64,000 nucleotides of DNA from Burhinus oedicnemus (GCA_008921705.1 VFFE01006594.1:448980-512979); one strand, 5' to 3'. Shown: positions 35,289 through 48,200, counted from the first letter of the stretch. Notes: generated by a model from the sequence alone, not told the origin. A program made the numbers and translations.

Positions 35289-37640
35289 TTCTTGATTCAT
35301 CCACTTGTTTTAGATAACTTCCTACATATGCTGTGGGAATAGCAAGAGAAGACGACCACCATTAACGACCATATGGCCCTATCCATGACGGGATCCAAAG
35401 GAGAGAACTATGAGACATAGCAACTGCATTTCAGCACAAAGGCTGCCTGTCAGAAAGGGCTGATTGAGTGAGATCAGTATTGCACAAAAGTGTACTTGTT
35501 CCATCAAAATCCCCAGTGTCTGGTGTAGCCATTCCTTGGTTCATTCCTGCTACTCAACTTGAGCAGCACTCCAGGGAACAGGTATGCCCACGGCAGTGGC
35601 TGGCATCTACCTGCAGCCCTGCAGGCTTTCCATTGCCCCATCTCTCCAGCAACCCTCTACCAAAGCCAAGGCATGAGCACCAGGACTCTTTAAACAGTTA
35701 GAAATCATATATTCCAAAACTGTTTTTTAAATAAGATTTATGACAATTTTTTTTTAATGTGGCAAAGCTGATTTTTCATTCCAGCTTGTTTAGAACAGTT
35801 TTGATAACAAAATCATACTTTTCTACATTCCTCTCAACAGTTTTAACTGATTAAAATAGCACTCCAGCTTGTAACATCCTCAGGAAAGGGATATGTCTGC
35901 TGCACGTGTAAGGCGATGTTAACAGCTGCCTTGTATATCGTTCATTGTCAGCTCATAATTATTACTTCTCTGACCCCTTAAATAACAGCTCTATTGAATT
36001 TCCAAGCATTTCCAAAGCGAGCACGTGGTGAACACATTCTTGTCTACTCTGCATATAAATGGGGTGGAGGTATTTCATTAGTTAATATCTGAGGGTTGCT
36101 CTGAGTTTCCAAGGTACAGCTATACTCACTAAACCTCCGATCAAGCCCCTCATCATGTCACGTGCTGCACAAATGCATATGAAATAAGCCATTTGCTGCC
36201 AAAGTTCACAACCTGTGTGACAGATCCAATGCAGCAGGTGTGGCTATCATGTCAAAAATTATCTTGGGAGTTCTCCAGTTGTTTCCCAGTCCAACGTCTG
36301 TTTGTTGACCTCCCTGCAGTTAATCTGTGAATACTTCCCATTTCTCTTCTTGACTGCAGAGGCATGGCATGCAGCCTTCTGCAAGAGAAAGATAATGTTC
36401 ATCCTGTGGATACTGCGCTTGTCTGGAAATGTTTTCCTAAATGCCAGTGGAAATGAAATGCTGTGTATACATCTGTGGCAGACTGCAGCTGAACTGAACA
36501 CAAAATGGCAGCTGCATGAAGCCTATAGCAGCCTGTAGTAAATTTAGAAGGGCAGCAGAAGGAAAATCATCAGCATATTACCATCAGCACTTTGAGAGTG
36601 CATGATGAAACACAAAAACCAGGACTTGATTAATTTTATTAACAAGCGGCAGGAAGGATCCACAAGAACAATTTCTAACCTGCTTCAAAGACACCAAGAA
36701 TGGATCCCTGCCATACAGCCCATTGCAGTAACAGTTACTTAGCCATCTCCACCACACAAAGCCATCTGGCTTTGGTTTTTATCCACAGCCCAGCATTCGT
36801 TATTTGAAAGGCTGGCAAATGTCTCAGGCCAAGACTGATCCAGCTCTGAGCAACTCTGGGCAGATTGGGAGCATGGAGTGAGAACCATCATTACAGATTT
36901 CTGGGTCCACAGGTCATGGGACAAATCCAAACCAGTCACTCATGGACATCCCCTTCCCTCCCCAAATTCGTGCAAATTTGCAGTATCCTGAAGGGCTGAA
37001 ACCACTGCATTTGCTCTAGACATGCTCTGCTTTCTAATGGGGAATAAAATACAAATCGCGGCAAAAACACGATTGTGAAAACTGATTGCAGGACCCGTCC
37101 TGCTTCACTTCTAGCCCAAGGCGTCGATGCTAGGGGAAGACAGCTATAAACAAACTGCACATAATTATTCCATTATTACAGTACATGCCTACTGCGTGGG
37201 TGGGAATTCTTCTCTTCTATCTCTAGCATGTTTCCCTGCATAGCTTCCTCCACCCCCCGTCATCCATTCAAATAAGTAACACGACCAAAGGACATTACCT
37301 CAGTGCATTAACAGGGGATACCAAAGCAATAGCAGAGAATGTTTGAGGAACTTTTAGACAGGTGTGTATTCGTCTGATTAAAAATAATAATAATAATAAC
37401 AACACTCCCACAACCTCCAGGTTCTTTACTGTTTTTCTTTGCCTTTCCAGCTTTACCAGGTGTAAGCTATTTGCATTTTATTATTATTTTTTAAAGAGTA
37501 ATAATTAAGGAGGGTGTGAACATAGAAGCACACTGCATCTGGCTGCAATCTTTGCCAAACTTCAAGTCTTCCTTGCATTCCAGGCTTAGGATCAGGGAAT
37601 TAAGGTAATGTGGTGCTGTGGAAATACGTATTTCTCAACC
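35289..37640. other. Unique non-coding sequence
   Basis: No gene firmly recognised. A 78-codon plus-strand frame at 36302-36538 contains an acceptor-like TTCTCTTCTTGACTGCAG ending at 36359, but no donor or known motif. A (TAA)n microsatellite lies at 37381-37405. Confidence 0.45.
37381..37405. repeat. (TAA)n microsatellite
   Basis: About eight imperfect trinucleotide units of TAA followed by AAC units. Confidence 0.85.
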
Positions 37641-37644
37641 AGGG

Positions 37645-37735
37645 CCTGATCCTTTATTCATTCATATGAATGTAAATCAGGAATAACTGCATGAAATCAG
37701 CTGAATGCTACAGAGTGTGGATTGCAAGGAGCAGA
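37645..37735. repeat. Ancient GCCTGATCC-type repeat relic
   Basis: AGGGCCTGATCCTTTATTCA begins the relic, ATGTAAATCAGGAATAACTG follows, and then TGAAATCAGCTGAATGCTACA. This follows the order AGGGCCTGATCC.., AAATCAGGAATAACTCC and TGAAATCAGTGGAGTTACA seen in old dispersed amniote repeats. The family name is uncertain. Confidence 0.55.
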
Positions 37736-40457
37736 AGCTTTCTTTCTTTCTTTTTTCAAAAAAAAGGGGAAATAGAATGAGAGCTTTCTTGTGGACAGTC
37801 TTTATTTGCATATTTATTCCCACAAGTATAGACTTTTGTTTGTGTGGTTAAGGAAAAGGTCTATTAATTGGACAAGAAGCTATGCATGAAATGGTGACCA
37901 GCAATCTCCGTAGAATATCCTAGTGCTTCCATCAGCTGTAGGGCTTGGGTAATCAAACATGAGTTTGATAGGTCTTACTCTTTCAGTTGAAAAATAGGCT
38001 GGGAAAATGTTGCCAGCACCTCCATAACCTCAGCCTCAGTGGGCCAGGCTGCAGCAGATGTTGCAGTTTTGCCCCTCAAGACTACCACTACTGGATATTG
38101 TGTATCCTCATCAGGGAATAGTTCTAAATGATACCTAGATCAGCAGCTATCCTGTATGCTTTGTTCCAGAGGTTATGCTTTTCTTCCTCCATTTTGACTA
38201 GCATCACATCCACTAGGATGGGTACTTCACCCCACAGGGACAGTCTACACTATATTTGCCAACCTCTGGTGTATCTCAGCAGTTTGACATTTCATCCATA
38301 TTTTTTGACCCATTAGAGACTCGGTCCAGTTTCCAAGCTTTTGAATTCAAATTCAGCTTTCAGCTACTAGAGGGCCATAAACTGAGGGTATTCTGCAATA
38401 GGGACATGAGGCAACACCCTGGCTGGAACATCGCTTTTCAGAACTGTTCACCTTTAGGGCAGGTGGGTCATTAACTTGTTCAAAGATCACATTCCTCTAC
38501 CAGCTCCCTTCCTATTGCACCCTACATTTTATTAATACCTCCTTGTGGAGTAAATGTTCTTTCCTTCAGCTCCAGCTCACTCTACATGCACTGTCCAGCC
38601 TCCTGTTGTCCTGGACCAGATGCTACCATTTACAGCTGTGTGCCACAGAGGCAGCATATTGTGCTGTCACAAGTAAATGATGGTCCATCTTTCCTGCACT
38701 GCTATAAAGGATTGTGCAAAGCAGATGGCAATGGAAAGACAATTGCCTGTTTCCTTGAAGGACAACAGCACACAGTATATTTCTATACACACAAGGCAGT
38801 TTGCTTGCCGAAAAAGGAAGAAAACAGGGTTCATGCATTTTCCTGATCCCTGAAAATATTTGCAGTCAGAAGGTTTTGACCATAAGCATACATTAGACTT
38901 CTGAACTAAACAAAAAGTTCAGGATACTTCTCATTTATCCAGCCCTGAATACTTCTGTTTTGTGAAAAGAAATAGATCTCGGTACAGAAGAGACAGTTGT
39001 CCTGCCACGTGCAGAACTACTTTTCTCCATTAAAAGAGCATCATGTTACAATTAGCCAGTCAGGCTTTGAAACAGAGTTTTAGCCTTTAGCTAATGTTGT
39101 AGAAAAAAAAAATCTACAGCCTTTTAAACTTTAGTGAAGGGAATTATTCACATTCACATTAGGACATTAACATTTTGTCCTTCGTAGCTTGCTAGTACCA
39201 AATGAGACTTGTATTTATTATTTGCAAGGTGAACTAAAATAGTGGCAAGACTAGACAAGGAGGGTGTGACTCAAAAAAGGCCTACTTTCAGCAGCCCTTC
39301 AAAAGGCATCTTACTATCACTAAGATCTTCAAAAACCCTACTCAGCTGACATCTAGAGCTACAGGCAACCAAGTTCATACCAGAAGCAACTTCTTGCTTC
39401 TGACACTATCAAGTTTTCGATAGCATCTTAACTAATGCCCAAATCCTGTCTGGGCAGGATTGAACCTAGATATTCTCCCACTAGTCTCCAAGGTCCCAAA
39501 CCAATAGGTATATTCTAGGTATACTCTATACATGGGTACAATTTCATGGCCAGGCCTCGTACAGAAGACCACTGAAGAGAAGGCAATTTTATGTTTATCA
39601 CCGTTCCATTTTAAGCCATACCTAGCTGACTGCCCTTAGAATGGGGGATATCTACATTTATTCCCTTTTCCAACAACTCAAGATGTGGAAGAACTAGAAA
39701 ACAGGTGTCTTGTCTCCCAAATGACAGACCTAGCTCTGAATATCTCGGTAAGAGTGAGAAGACATGTCCCTCTCCTCAATGGGAAAGGATTGTGCTGGCA
39801 AGTTCTAACAAGAGAAGAGGTCTTCATCATATATAGTCTACATCAGGACTGTCCTGGAGGAAGGCACCCCATTTAAGGAGCCTAACTGTTGAGTTTTTCT
39901 ACCAGGCAAATGAGAGCTAAAACCTGTGCAAGAGGTTTAACGCTCCTCCAGCTTTGCATGGGAAGGAAGTCTGAGTGCCTAACTCAGGGCTGGGGATGCC
40001 ACGAGACAGCAGGGTGCCTGAAAGTTAGGCAATACAATGTCTATGATCACGTAAGGAGTTGGCCCAAAGGGCCTCAGAGGTATTTCACAGAGAAATGAAA
40101 CAGAGTCTCTGACCGTTGCAACACTTGCTGTCAGAAACTGCAAAGTCAGCTGATTTAGGGAGAAACTTGCTGGTGAACACAAGCATTGGCATCTTGTGCT
40201 TTCTACTTACACATGCCTTGAAACTGTAACATCTTCAACACTAGGCTGAAAATGTTGTAAATGCTTTATTTTTCCCTTTTCCCCTACTGTTAATGAAACT
40301 ACTTTGCTTGTTAGAAAGAACCCTCTCTCAAGAACATCTGTTGGTAAAGTCAGTGAAGCGGGTAAGTCCTCTTTTCTCCATTTAACAGTCTCTTTCAAAC
40401 TTCATTCCAGCCCACCAGCTGACAGGAGAAGCTGAGAGTAGCCTGATCGAGTACGCT
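37736..40457. other. Unique non-coding sequence
   Basis: No gene or named repeat recognised. Short open frames on both strands are unsupported. Confidence 0.5.
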
Positions 40458-40602
40458 AGGAACTTGGTTCTGGTCCTGGCTCTGACACCAACTTACTGCC
40501 TGACCTTCATCTCCATGGGAATCCATTTCCCTCCCCCAGCTCTGTCTTCCCTCGCTCTTGTTAGACTGAATTCTTTTAGACAAAGACTGCTTCTCATTAG
40601 CA
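40458..40602 (+). repeat. MIR-type SINE relic with 3' TTAGACTG tail
   Basis: GGTTCTGGTCCTGGCTCTGA is followed by CACCAACTTACTGCCTGACC and then CCATGGGAATCCATTTCCCTC. This follows the MIR order: B-box and GGTTCGAATCCTGGCTCTGC, CACTTACTAGCTGTGTGACC, and CCTCAGTTTCCC. The following TTAGACTGAATTCTTTTAGA and CAAAGACTG correspond to the TTAGATTGTAAGCTCTTTGG..CAGGGACTG stretch found in MIR-type elements. Confidence 0.75.
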
Positions 40603-41324
40603 AGAACTCTTTTACTTCACTTAGAAGAAGCCTGATATAAACCGGAGAGTTTTGATGCTTAAATGATGCGACTGCCCACCTAGGGGAATTTAAAAAAGCC
40701 AACTACTAATGATACACTAAAACACGATCCTCAGGCTGGAACTTCTTTCAGCTTTGGAGCAGTATCAAGAGACTGGAAATCATTCCTACCATTTTATTTT
40801 GTATGTCTTGATTTTCCAGTTCTGGTATGAATGCAGGCAGCAGTAGCTGGATTTCAAGAAGGAGGCCTGTATATTGCCAAGACAGATGATTTTGTGAAGC
40901 CCTCATCATTCCATTTACATGAGATGCCCAGAAAAGTAGAGAAGTTAATAAGCACCTTTTACCACTCAGCAGCCCGCAAGAGAGGCTTTCTGAGTGCATG
41001 GGAAGTCTGCACCGTCTCAACCTTGAATACACTTTCTGTTAGAAGTAAATTGCACAAGCTCAGATTTCCTCAGAAAACAGCGGTTTGTTACTGTGGGCTG
41101 CAATAAGTTACTACAGCTCTGAGAAGTAGTCCAGATAAGCAAAATCCTCAGAATGCAATACAGCATCTTTGCTTTCAGCAAACCTGGCAGTGCTGACTCT
41201 GCTATATCTGTGAGTCAGGTTTGCATGACAGGCAGCTAGTCCCTGTGAGTGTGATTCCTTCACTTTCACTTCACTCTCCAAAAGTTAAACACCAAGGTCT
41301 TCTCTAATCACCTTAGGCTCACTA
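40603..41324. other. Unique non-coding sequence
   Basis: A 91-codon plus-strand frame at 40831-41106 and a 94-codon minus-strand frame at 40748-41032 overlap. Neither has a recognisable motif. Confidence 0.45.
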
Positions 41325-41883
41325 TATAGAATCATAGAATCACCTAGGTTGGAAGGGACCTTTAAGATCATCAAGTCCAACCATCAACCTAACACTGCCA
41401 AAACCATCACTAAACCATGTCCCTCAGCACCACATCTACCCATCTTTTAAATATCTCCAGGGATGGCGATTCCATCACTTCCCTGGGCAGCCTGTTCCAA
41501 TGTTTGATAACCCTTCCTGTGAAGAAATTCTTCCTAATATCCAATCTAAACCTCCCCTGGTGCAACTTGAGACCATTTCCTCTCATCCTATCGCTTGTTA
41601 CATGGGAGAAGAGACCGACCCCACCTCTCTACAACCTCCTTTCAGGCAGTTATAGAGAACGACAAGGTCTCCCCTCAGCCTCCTTTTCTCCAGGCTAAAT
41701 AATTCCAGTTCCCTCAGCCGCTCCTCATAGGACTTGTGCTCTAGGCCCTTCACCAGCTTCGTTGCCCTTCTCTGGACATGCTCCAGCACCTCAATGTCTT
41801 TCTTGTAGTGAGGGGCCCAAAACTGAACACAGTATTCGAGGTGGGGCCTCACCAGTGCTGAGGTAGTCAGAAGAAATTTCAAC
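41325..41883 (-). mobile_element. 5'-truncated CR1 LINE retrotransposon
   Basis: This CR1 copy of about 560 bp is inserted in the minus orientation. Its 3' end reads on the plus strand as TAGAATCATAGAAT at 41327-41340, the complement of the ATTCTATGATTCTA terminal repeat. CCTAGGTTGGAAGGGACC and ATCATCAAGTCCAACC follow, the complements of the conserved 3' UTR. The coding remnant ends about 90 bp before this. The 5' end is truncated within the C-terminal region of ORF2, well downstream of the RT active site. Its 3' UTR differs from that of the copy at 3700-4919, so it is probably another CR1 subfamily. Confidence 0.95.
41410..41882 (-). pseudogene. CR1 ORF2 C-terminal fragment, disrupted
   Basis: The minus-strand frame from 41882 encodes the C-terminal part of CR1 ORF2p, with [34 protein letters not shown] and related blocks. 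Stop codons interrupt it near 41580-41600, where small indels are apparent. The same frame then resumes with a [24 protein letters not shown] segment and the [15 protein letters not shown] motif, and ends at a TAG complement at 41410-41412. The RT catalytic residues are absent, so no enzyme can be made. Confidence 0.9.
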
Positions 41884-43860
41884 CCAATTTCTTCTTCCCA
41901 TTAACTTAATACAAAAGATTCAACATTGACTAGGTCATACTTAGATGTCTTCCCTGTGACACACATTCATGTACTCTCTATCACACACCCAATGACAGTT
42001 TAGTCACACATCCTTAAGACTAAACTTTGAAGTTGGAATCAAGGCCATCACAACTCTTTTCTCATTCTGGTGCTTATGTTCATACTGTTCAACTCAAGTG
42101 CTTTCACACAGGCTCATCAGTATGAGTAATGTGAGGTGCAGATCATCACACCTGCCTTTGTACTCAGTGTGGCTGATGCTTTCACAAGTTAAATTCTAAT
42201 GGGAGATTCAGATTACTAATGGACAAAGTTTTTAAAATATAACAATAAACCTTAATTGTCCACACAAAAAAAAAAACGCAAAACAGTTCCCTTCATTTGA
42301 CTCCTTCCGGAGTAGCTATACTGCAATGTGATGAGCCCGACTGGAGAAAAGGAATCAAATTCCAACCTGGTATTCTATGAGTCTGTGAAATTTTAGGCAG
42401 AAACTAGATTTTTGTGACCCATAAACAGGGCATTGACTAGGCAGATAACCACAAGGTGATCCTAAAGATTCAGCATTGAACATGCTTTTCAGCACTGATG
42501 GAGGTCTTTTTATTACAAGATCTGTCTACTGCAACACATTGTGTTAATGAAAGATCATCTTCTTCTTTTACTGGTAAGTCCTGATTTTTAAGCACACAGC
42601 AGAAGATTCACATGCTGTGAATTCAAGCATTCAAAGACATATCCCAGAAAATCTTAGGATATACATCTGCTTGTGAGCACTGTTTGTAGTGACAAAATTT
42701 GGGCTGGCATCCAAATCCAGGTACATATTAAAATCTTTGTTTTGTTAGATTTCTGAGCCATGTGCCAGATACACTACATGAGGTAACAAAAATCATCAAA
42801 GGAACACTAATTTTGAAACAAGGAGGAATACATCTCACAATCCTGTAGGATTTTTTCCTCTGGTGAGCACCGTAGACTGTACTTCCAGTTTCATGGCAAG
42901 GATTCTGATCCAAATAGAAGATCTTTAGAAAACTGAGGGGACCCCAAATTACATGAAAGTCATTTTGGAACTATAATATAAGACATATAGGAGCAACACT
43001 TAGCTATATTAGTCAGATCAACAAATAAGGTTGCTGGTCAGTTGAACATGCTCATGCAAACAGACAGAGAATTACTTCCGTTTTTGAAGGATTAAGTGGC
43101 ATGATTTACCTACGAATGGTAGAAAATAAGCATATAATTCAACAAGCCTCTGTCCTTCCCCAAAAAAGTAACTCTCTCATAAAACATTGGCTGAAGAAAT
43201 CTTCCTTGTGGTCTTCTACTCCAGCTGAACTTTCTAGTCCAATTTTACCTGTTTGTCACAACCATTTGCCTGTATATTTTCTTCTGGTTTTAATTATGGC
43301 CAAGTCCAAAGATCACCAGTCTGTTTCATTGACTTGCTTTTTGTGGGCTTCACAGTAGGGATGGGACACAGGGACCTGGGCATAGAGGCCACAGGAAGTA
43401 AAAAGGTAGGAAGAGTTTACATGAAGGACTTAGCCTGGAAACTAAAAAAAATATCTTGTTACTAGAAGAAAACACGTTAAAGCTGAGCATTGCCTGTATG
43501 CACTGGGGAGAGAAATATCAGGCAAGAACTAACTCCTTGTTTTTAATCTTACCATCAAGACAATCAGTCTTGTTAACTGTAGGCATTAAGGAACTGAAAA
43601 ACTAGCATGTGTTGTTTAGCTCTGCCGTGTTTGCTTACACAAAGGAGAAGAATTCCTTCAGCCGAAAGAATTACTAAGTTAAATGGTATGGCCTGTTTCA
43701 AGTAGCCAGATGAGATCATCTGCCTGACCCATCTGACCCTAAAAATTACAAAGCATGCCCTACGTTCCAGATACAACCGTTAGGATCAGTGTTTCTGAAA
43801 GTAAGGCCTATTATCACATTTCAAAATTCAGGCAGCTACTCTGAAAATATAATCTTTAGC
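41884..43860. other. Unique non-coding sequence
   Basis: No gene or repeat recognised apart from an A12-type run near 42266. Confidence 0.5.
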
Positions 43861-43866
43861 GTCTTT

Positions 43867-43915
43867 AGGCCAAATACTGCTTTCATAACAACCCCACTGA
43901 AAGCATAGGGAGAGA
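43867..43915. repeat. Ancient repeat relic (GGCCAAATACTGCT type)
   Basis: AGGCCAAATACTGCTTTCAT followed by AACAACCCCACTGAAAGCATAGGG follows the pattern GGCCAAATTCTGCTCTCA..CCCACTGAAGTCAATGGG of old dispersed amniote repeats. The match is good over the whole 48 bases. Confidence 0.55.
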
Positions 43916-44164
43916 CTAATGTCAGAATGTTTCAGGCTATAGCATGGTTTCCTGCTTTATGATCTTGTAAGCTGTCTGAAACATCCAGACCACTGCAAAT
44001 GTCAATATTGGGTTTTCATGTTTATTGTAAGACGTATTTTCATATAGAACTTTTTGGACAATGTTTTTCTTCACTGAATCCAAAGATCCAAAGATTTTTA
44101 AATGTGGAGGGGGAGGAAGCACCAGAAATTCTCCAAGACTTGACTCTCAGCTATGTGTGGTTGC

Positions 44165-44240
44165 AGTGACCCTGCAAAGCACTTAAGCACATGCTCAACT
44201 CAGTGCTCAAGTATGTCTTCATTGACTTTGCTAGGACAGG
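44165..44240. repeat. Ancient repeat relic (GCAAAGCACTTAAGCACATG type)
   Basis: CCTGCAAAGCACTTAAGCAC begins the relic, then ATGCTCAACTCAGTGCTCAAGTA and TCTTCATTGACTTTGCTAGGAC. This closely follows the pattern GCAAAGCACTTAAGCACATGCTTAACTTTAAGC..CATTGACTTCAATGGGAC. It is the best copy of this type in the window and pairs with 34955-35012. Confidence 0.65.
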
Positions 44241-45608
44241 TATGCCAGGTATGCAACATCTTACAGGGCAAAGCTCTTCACACAGCAGTTCTCAAACACT
44301 TCCCTGTTATAACTCAGTTTCTGACATTCTCATGACTCCAAATATTAATCTAAACAGTTCAGTATTTGTTGAGTCAGGACGCCACTTGGGGCATGACCTC
44401 TAGTCCCAGAAGAACTGTCCTAGAGCCCTGCAAGCACACAGTGAGTTTCTGTGGTGATTATATGTCAGTATGTGACCACTAGACAAGCAAGGAAAACCTA
44501 CCCTCTCTCATTACTGAGGCTGGTTTGGGCACTAGTCCAGTTCTGCCAAGTCCTTTATCTTCCCATGTAGTTAGTAATCAGTTTGTTTGTACCTCACCTT
44601 ATTTACTCTGGTAGCTGAGCACCATCTCAATAAGGTGAGCAGCTCATTTTGTGTTCCATTTCCTAATTGGAGCCTTTAGGCATCAGATCATGTTTGTGCA
44701 AGACACTGGAGAATAATGCAAAGAATTCAAGTTCTAGTTGATTCAGGTAATAGAGAGCCTTGATATCATCTGCTGCATCTAAGATGAATTGGTTGCTGTG
44801 ACCCAACACTTTAGATGAGTTTTGGGTACCATTTTAGATCACTGGGACAGAGCAGTCCCGTATATCTGACGTATCCAGTATAGCTCCAGTTTCAATCTAT
44901 GACTCTAAGCATGATTATAATATTAACTAAGATGTTAGATGCTTCTCCCTTTTTTTCATCCTTTGTCTCTTGTTTTCTGAATGCTAGCTCTTCGTGGAAG
45001 AGAAAGTCTTTCTTTTGAATGTTTATCAGCCTTTCATTGTGTTCTTACAGCTTCTGCTCCCAGTTCCTGTAATGGAAATGTTTATACCTGCTGTGAGCAA
45101 GGGAGCCAATAATCAGGCATCCAATACTAGGAGGCTAACAGCAGGAAATCTGCACAAAGGAAAATGTCATCTTAAATGACCATATAACTGTCAGATAGTG
45201 GCAGGAGAGGAGTGCTGGAACAAATAAAACGCACTCTGCTGCAGTAGAGAAAGATGTTCAAAAATTATATATTTGTCCACAAAGGAAATTTTTACCCGGC
45301 ATTCATGAAACCAGCAGTCAGAAAAAGAATTCTTAACGCTTTCAAATGCATACCATCTCATATTTTTACCCTCATTTTCCATTTAAACAAATATTTTCTT
45401 TAAAAAACAGCACTGTGGGATTCATCAGCTTAAGTGCCTACAAGCTGCACAGTCCTCCAGGCTCCATCCATGCTCCGTGGTGAGACAGACTCCTCAAAAG
45501 CAACTCAATCCCATCCTAAGCAAAGTGGGGTTTGTCACCTGATACTTTTTGCTTCCCCTTTAATTGAACGTTGCCTTGTTCTTTTATAGCTCAAGAGGGT
45601 AAACAGGA

Positions 45609-45638
45609 ACACACACACCACCACCACCACCACCCCCC
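45609..45638. repeat. (AC)n/(CAC)n microsatellite
   Basis: A short ACACAC run passes into about six CAC units and a C run. Confidence 0.85.
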
Positions 45639-45828
45639 GACTTTCTCTATCCCATTCATTAATTTGCATAGCTCTTAGTCATCCGCTGTCTAACAAAGTA
45701 GTCCTATTCTTTTCAGTTTCTTCCTAAGGGAAGTCTGTCCATGCTTAATTATTTTTGTTCTCAACCCCCCTGTGTTTCTGCTTCTCCTTTGTCAGGGCAA
45801 ACTGCAGTTGGTAGTCCTGATTGTAGGG

Positions 45829-45854
45829 CTGACAATTCACACTGACAATTCACA
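45829..45854. repeat. 13-bp tandem duplication
   Basis: CTGACAATTCACA is present twice without spacer or mismatch. Confidence 0.9.
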
Positions 45855-47799
45855 CTGTGCTGACTAGTTGTGCAAGACATTCAAGTTAGGAGAAGAGAAA
45901 CTTCGCATATCTTGTGTAACTAACCAAAACCATGTAAATTACTACTGAATATGCAACTAGGACTGCTCTGCTTCCTGCAGCAAAAAAAACCAAAAGGATG
46001 GGAACTTGTTGGTAGGCTTCAGTGTGCATCCTGCTTCAAAACCAAGAACAGCCAAGGCTTTGGGAAGAAGCAGGAGTGCCCTATAGGAAATGTAAACACA
46101 GTCTGAGACAGGGTGCCTTACTATCTAAGTACCCTGCTTGTCCTGTTTCAGTGTTGTGATTGTCACCTCACATTCCTTATGATTTAGACTTCCCACTATA
46201 GCCTCTCCATCCCTACAACCCCTGCCTCCCAGCCTTGACACCAGAGCAGCCCCTACCACTCTCAGCAACCAGCCCCAGAAAAGCCTCGCTCTCTTATTCT
46301 GCCAAACACCCGTCTCTACTTGCACATCCCCTCTCAGCCCATCCCAATGACTCAGGCATCCCACCCCTGAACCCCCCTCTCCTCCCTCCTCTGATCGGCC
46401 CCTGCTCAGAGACAGTGGAGGGCTCAGACAGTTTGCATGTCCGTAGGAGGAGGATGCTGCCCCTCCAACAGACTTTGCCCTATGGAGGGCAGTAACTGGG
46501 GCTGACAGCACTGGTTACCACAACCGGCCATGAGCCTGGCCTGCTCTTCCCACACAAACAATTTTCGGTCCTTGCTCTTAAAGACACAATTAGGACATCA
46601 GCACACTTCTCAAAAAATCTTCCTCAATGGCACCTGAAAAGAGAGGAAAGGGTCATGTCCAGTGCAAAACAGCGGCTGTTGAAGCCCTCAAAACTGGGCT
46701 TCATTCCCCCTTTTTTTTTCCTTTTTTCCTAAAAGCAGCTGTGCGTTATTGTCTGACTGGATGCCAAATGTGGTGCTCTGCCCTGCTGTTGAGACCAAAC
46801 ACAGGTGGAAAGCACAAGCTATTCACTAAAGAACATCAACCCATGAGTGACTTGCGGGGAAAAAATGTGGGTGATTTTCAGCAGCAAGGCAGTCTTGGGT
46901 GCTGATTATTGGCACCCACAGTGAGATGGCCACAGGAGGGGGAGGCTTTCCTGTGAACCAGTAACAGGCTGGTATGTCCCACATAAGCTGGTTAAATAAC
47001 ACGGTATTGACTCTGCCCCTTGGCTGGGCATCTTAGGTAAGAGTGAATTGTGAAATCCCCAACCGAATATTACCCTCTGACATTTGCTTTTGAAGAAGTT
47101 ACCACAGAAACCTCAAAAGCAGGTTTCAGCGAGACACATGTAGGGCTTTGGTCCTGCACCAGCCCCATGCGAGAAGGCGTATTTCATCCCTCCCAGGCCC
47201 CAGTGCTCCACAGGGGTCCTTGTCCCAAAGGCAGAACTGCCTTCTCCCCATGGAAATCCCCATGGGATGCAGCAAGACCAGAGACCCCTGCAGGCTCTTA
47301 TGGGGCAAGGTGGGAAGTCAGTCTGAGAAAAGAGCTGGTTGAATATATGTAGGAACTGCCGCGCATGTTTACAAACCCCAGCCCAGGTCTGGGTATCTGG
47401 CTGATGAATAGGGATGGCAGCGGATGGCTCTAGGGGTTCCCATCTTCACCTCTGAGCCCTGCCCCTGCTTCAAGACAGCTCAGCTGCTAGTGTGGCAGTA
47501 ATTGAACCACTGCAAATTACAGCTTGGTGTATTAAGGAGAGCCAAAGCCGGTGCCAGTTTTTCTGTTAATATTACTGGTCTGCGAACCATGCTGGTTCAA
47601 AAGCTGTCTCCCAAACAGCTGATCCACCTTCACAGCGTGAATGAACACTTCCGAGAGAGAGGTGGGGCAGACAGCCGGCGGCAGAAATCACTGCAGCCAT
47701 CTCCGGGGAAGTCATCATTGCCCGTGAATCAGAAGCCTTACAAAGTGGATCCGAGGCAGGACGTAAAATATTACACATAGCTCTAATAACTCTGGGGTT

Positions 47800-48200
47800 T
47801 TTTGAGCCTCATGATGTATGGCATTCCCCCATGGCACAGTCTAAATCCATGACTGCATGCTTTCTAAGAAGCTTAGGAAGTGATTGTATAAAATTAGTAT
47901 TAACTAGTTTCACTATTATTAAATGGAAAATTAAAGCTTTCAACACTAAGCTATTCAAGGTGGTTGCTACACAAATGCTCTGTAATGCCCTCATCAACAA
48001 TAACCGTCATTAAGGCTGCTCCTTAAAAGCTGGGGAAAAATGCATAATCTGTTGTATTATAATCCACTTTCCTAGAGCAGCCATGAATTTAAAAATCTAT
48101 TAAGAATGGCATGTACAGGAAGCAATTTCCTGTAAGATCACGGAACGGCTCAGCCATAAATAGAGCAAACCCTATCAGTTAAGTTGCAAAGGATAATCAG
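47800..48200. other. AT-rich block with many ATTA/TAAT cores
   Basis: No gene is visible. Between about 47885 and 48130 the sequence is AT-rich with repeated ATTA, TAAT and ATTAAA cores (TTAGTATTAACTAG, CTATTATTAAATGG, GAAAATTAAAGC, CATGAATTTAAAAATC). A CCATAAATAG motif lies near 48155-48165. It looks like the sort of sequence found in conserved vertebrate enhancers, but conservation cannot be judged here. Confidence 0.25.

Larger units (their letters stand above)
44241..47800. other. Unique non-coding sequence
   Basis: No gene recognised. The interval 46130-46490 is pyrimidine-rich on the plus strand, which keeps frames open on both strands. It holds a 13-bp tandem duplication and a (CAC)n tract, described separately. 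Confidence 0.5.

Noticed and set aside
46125..46511. 128-codon minus-strand Gly/Arg-rich frame
   Set aside because: It is the complement of a pyrimidine-rich low-complexity stretch with few stops; no motif.
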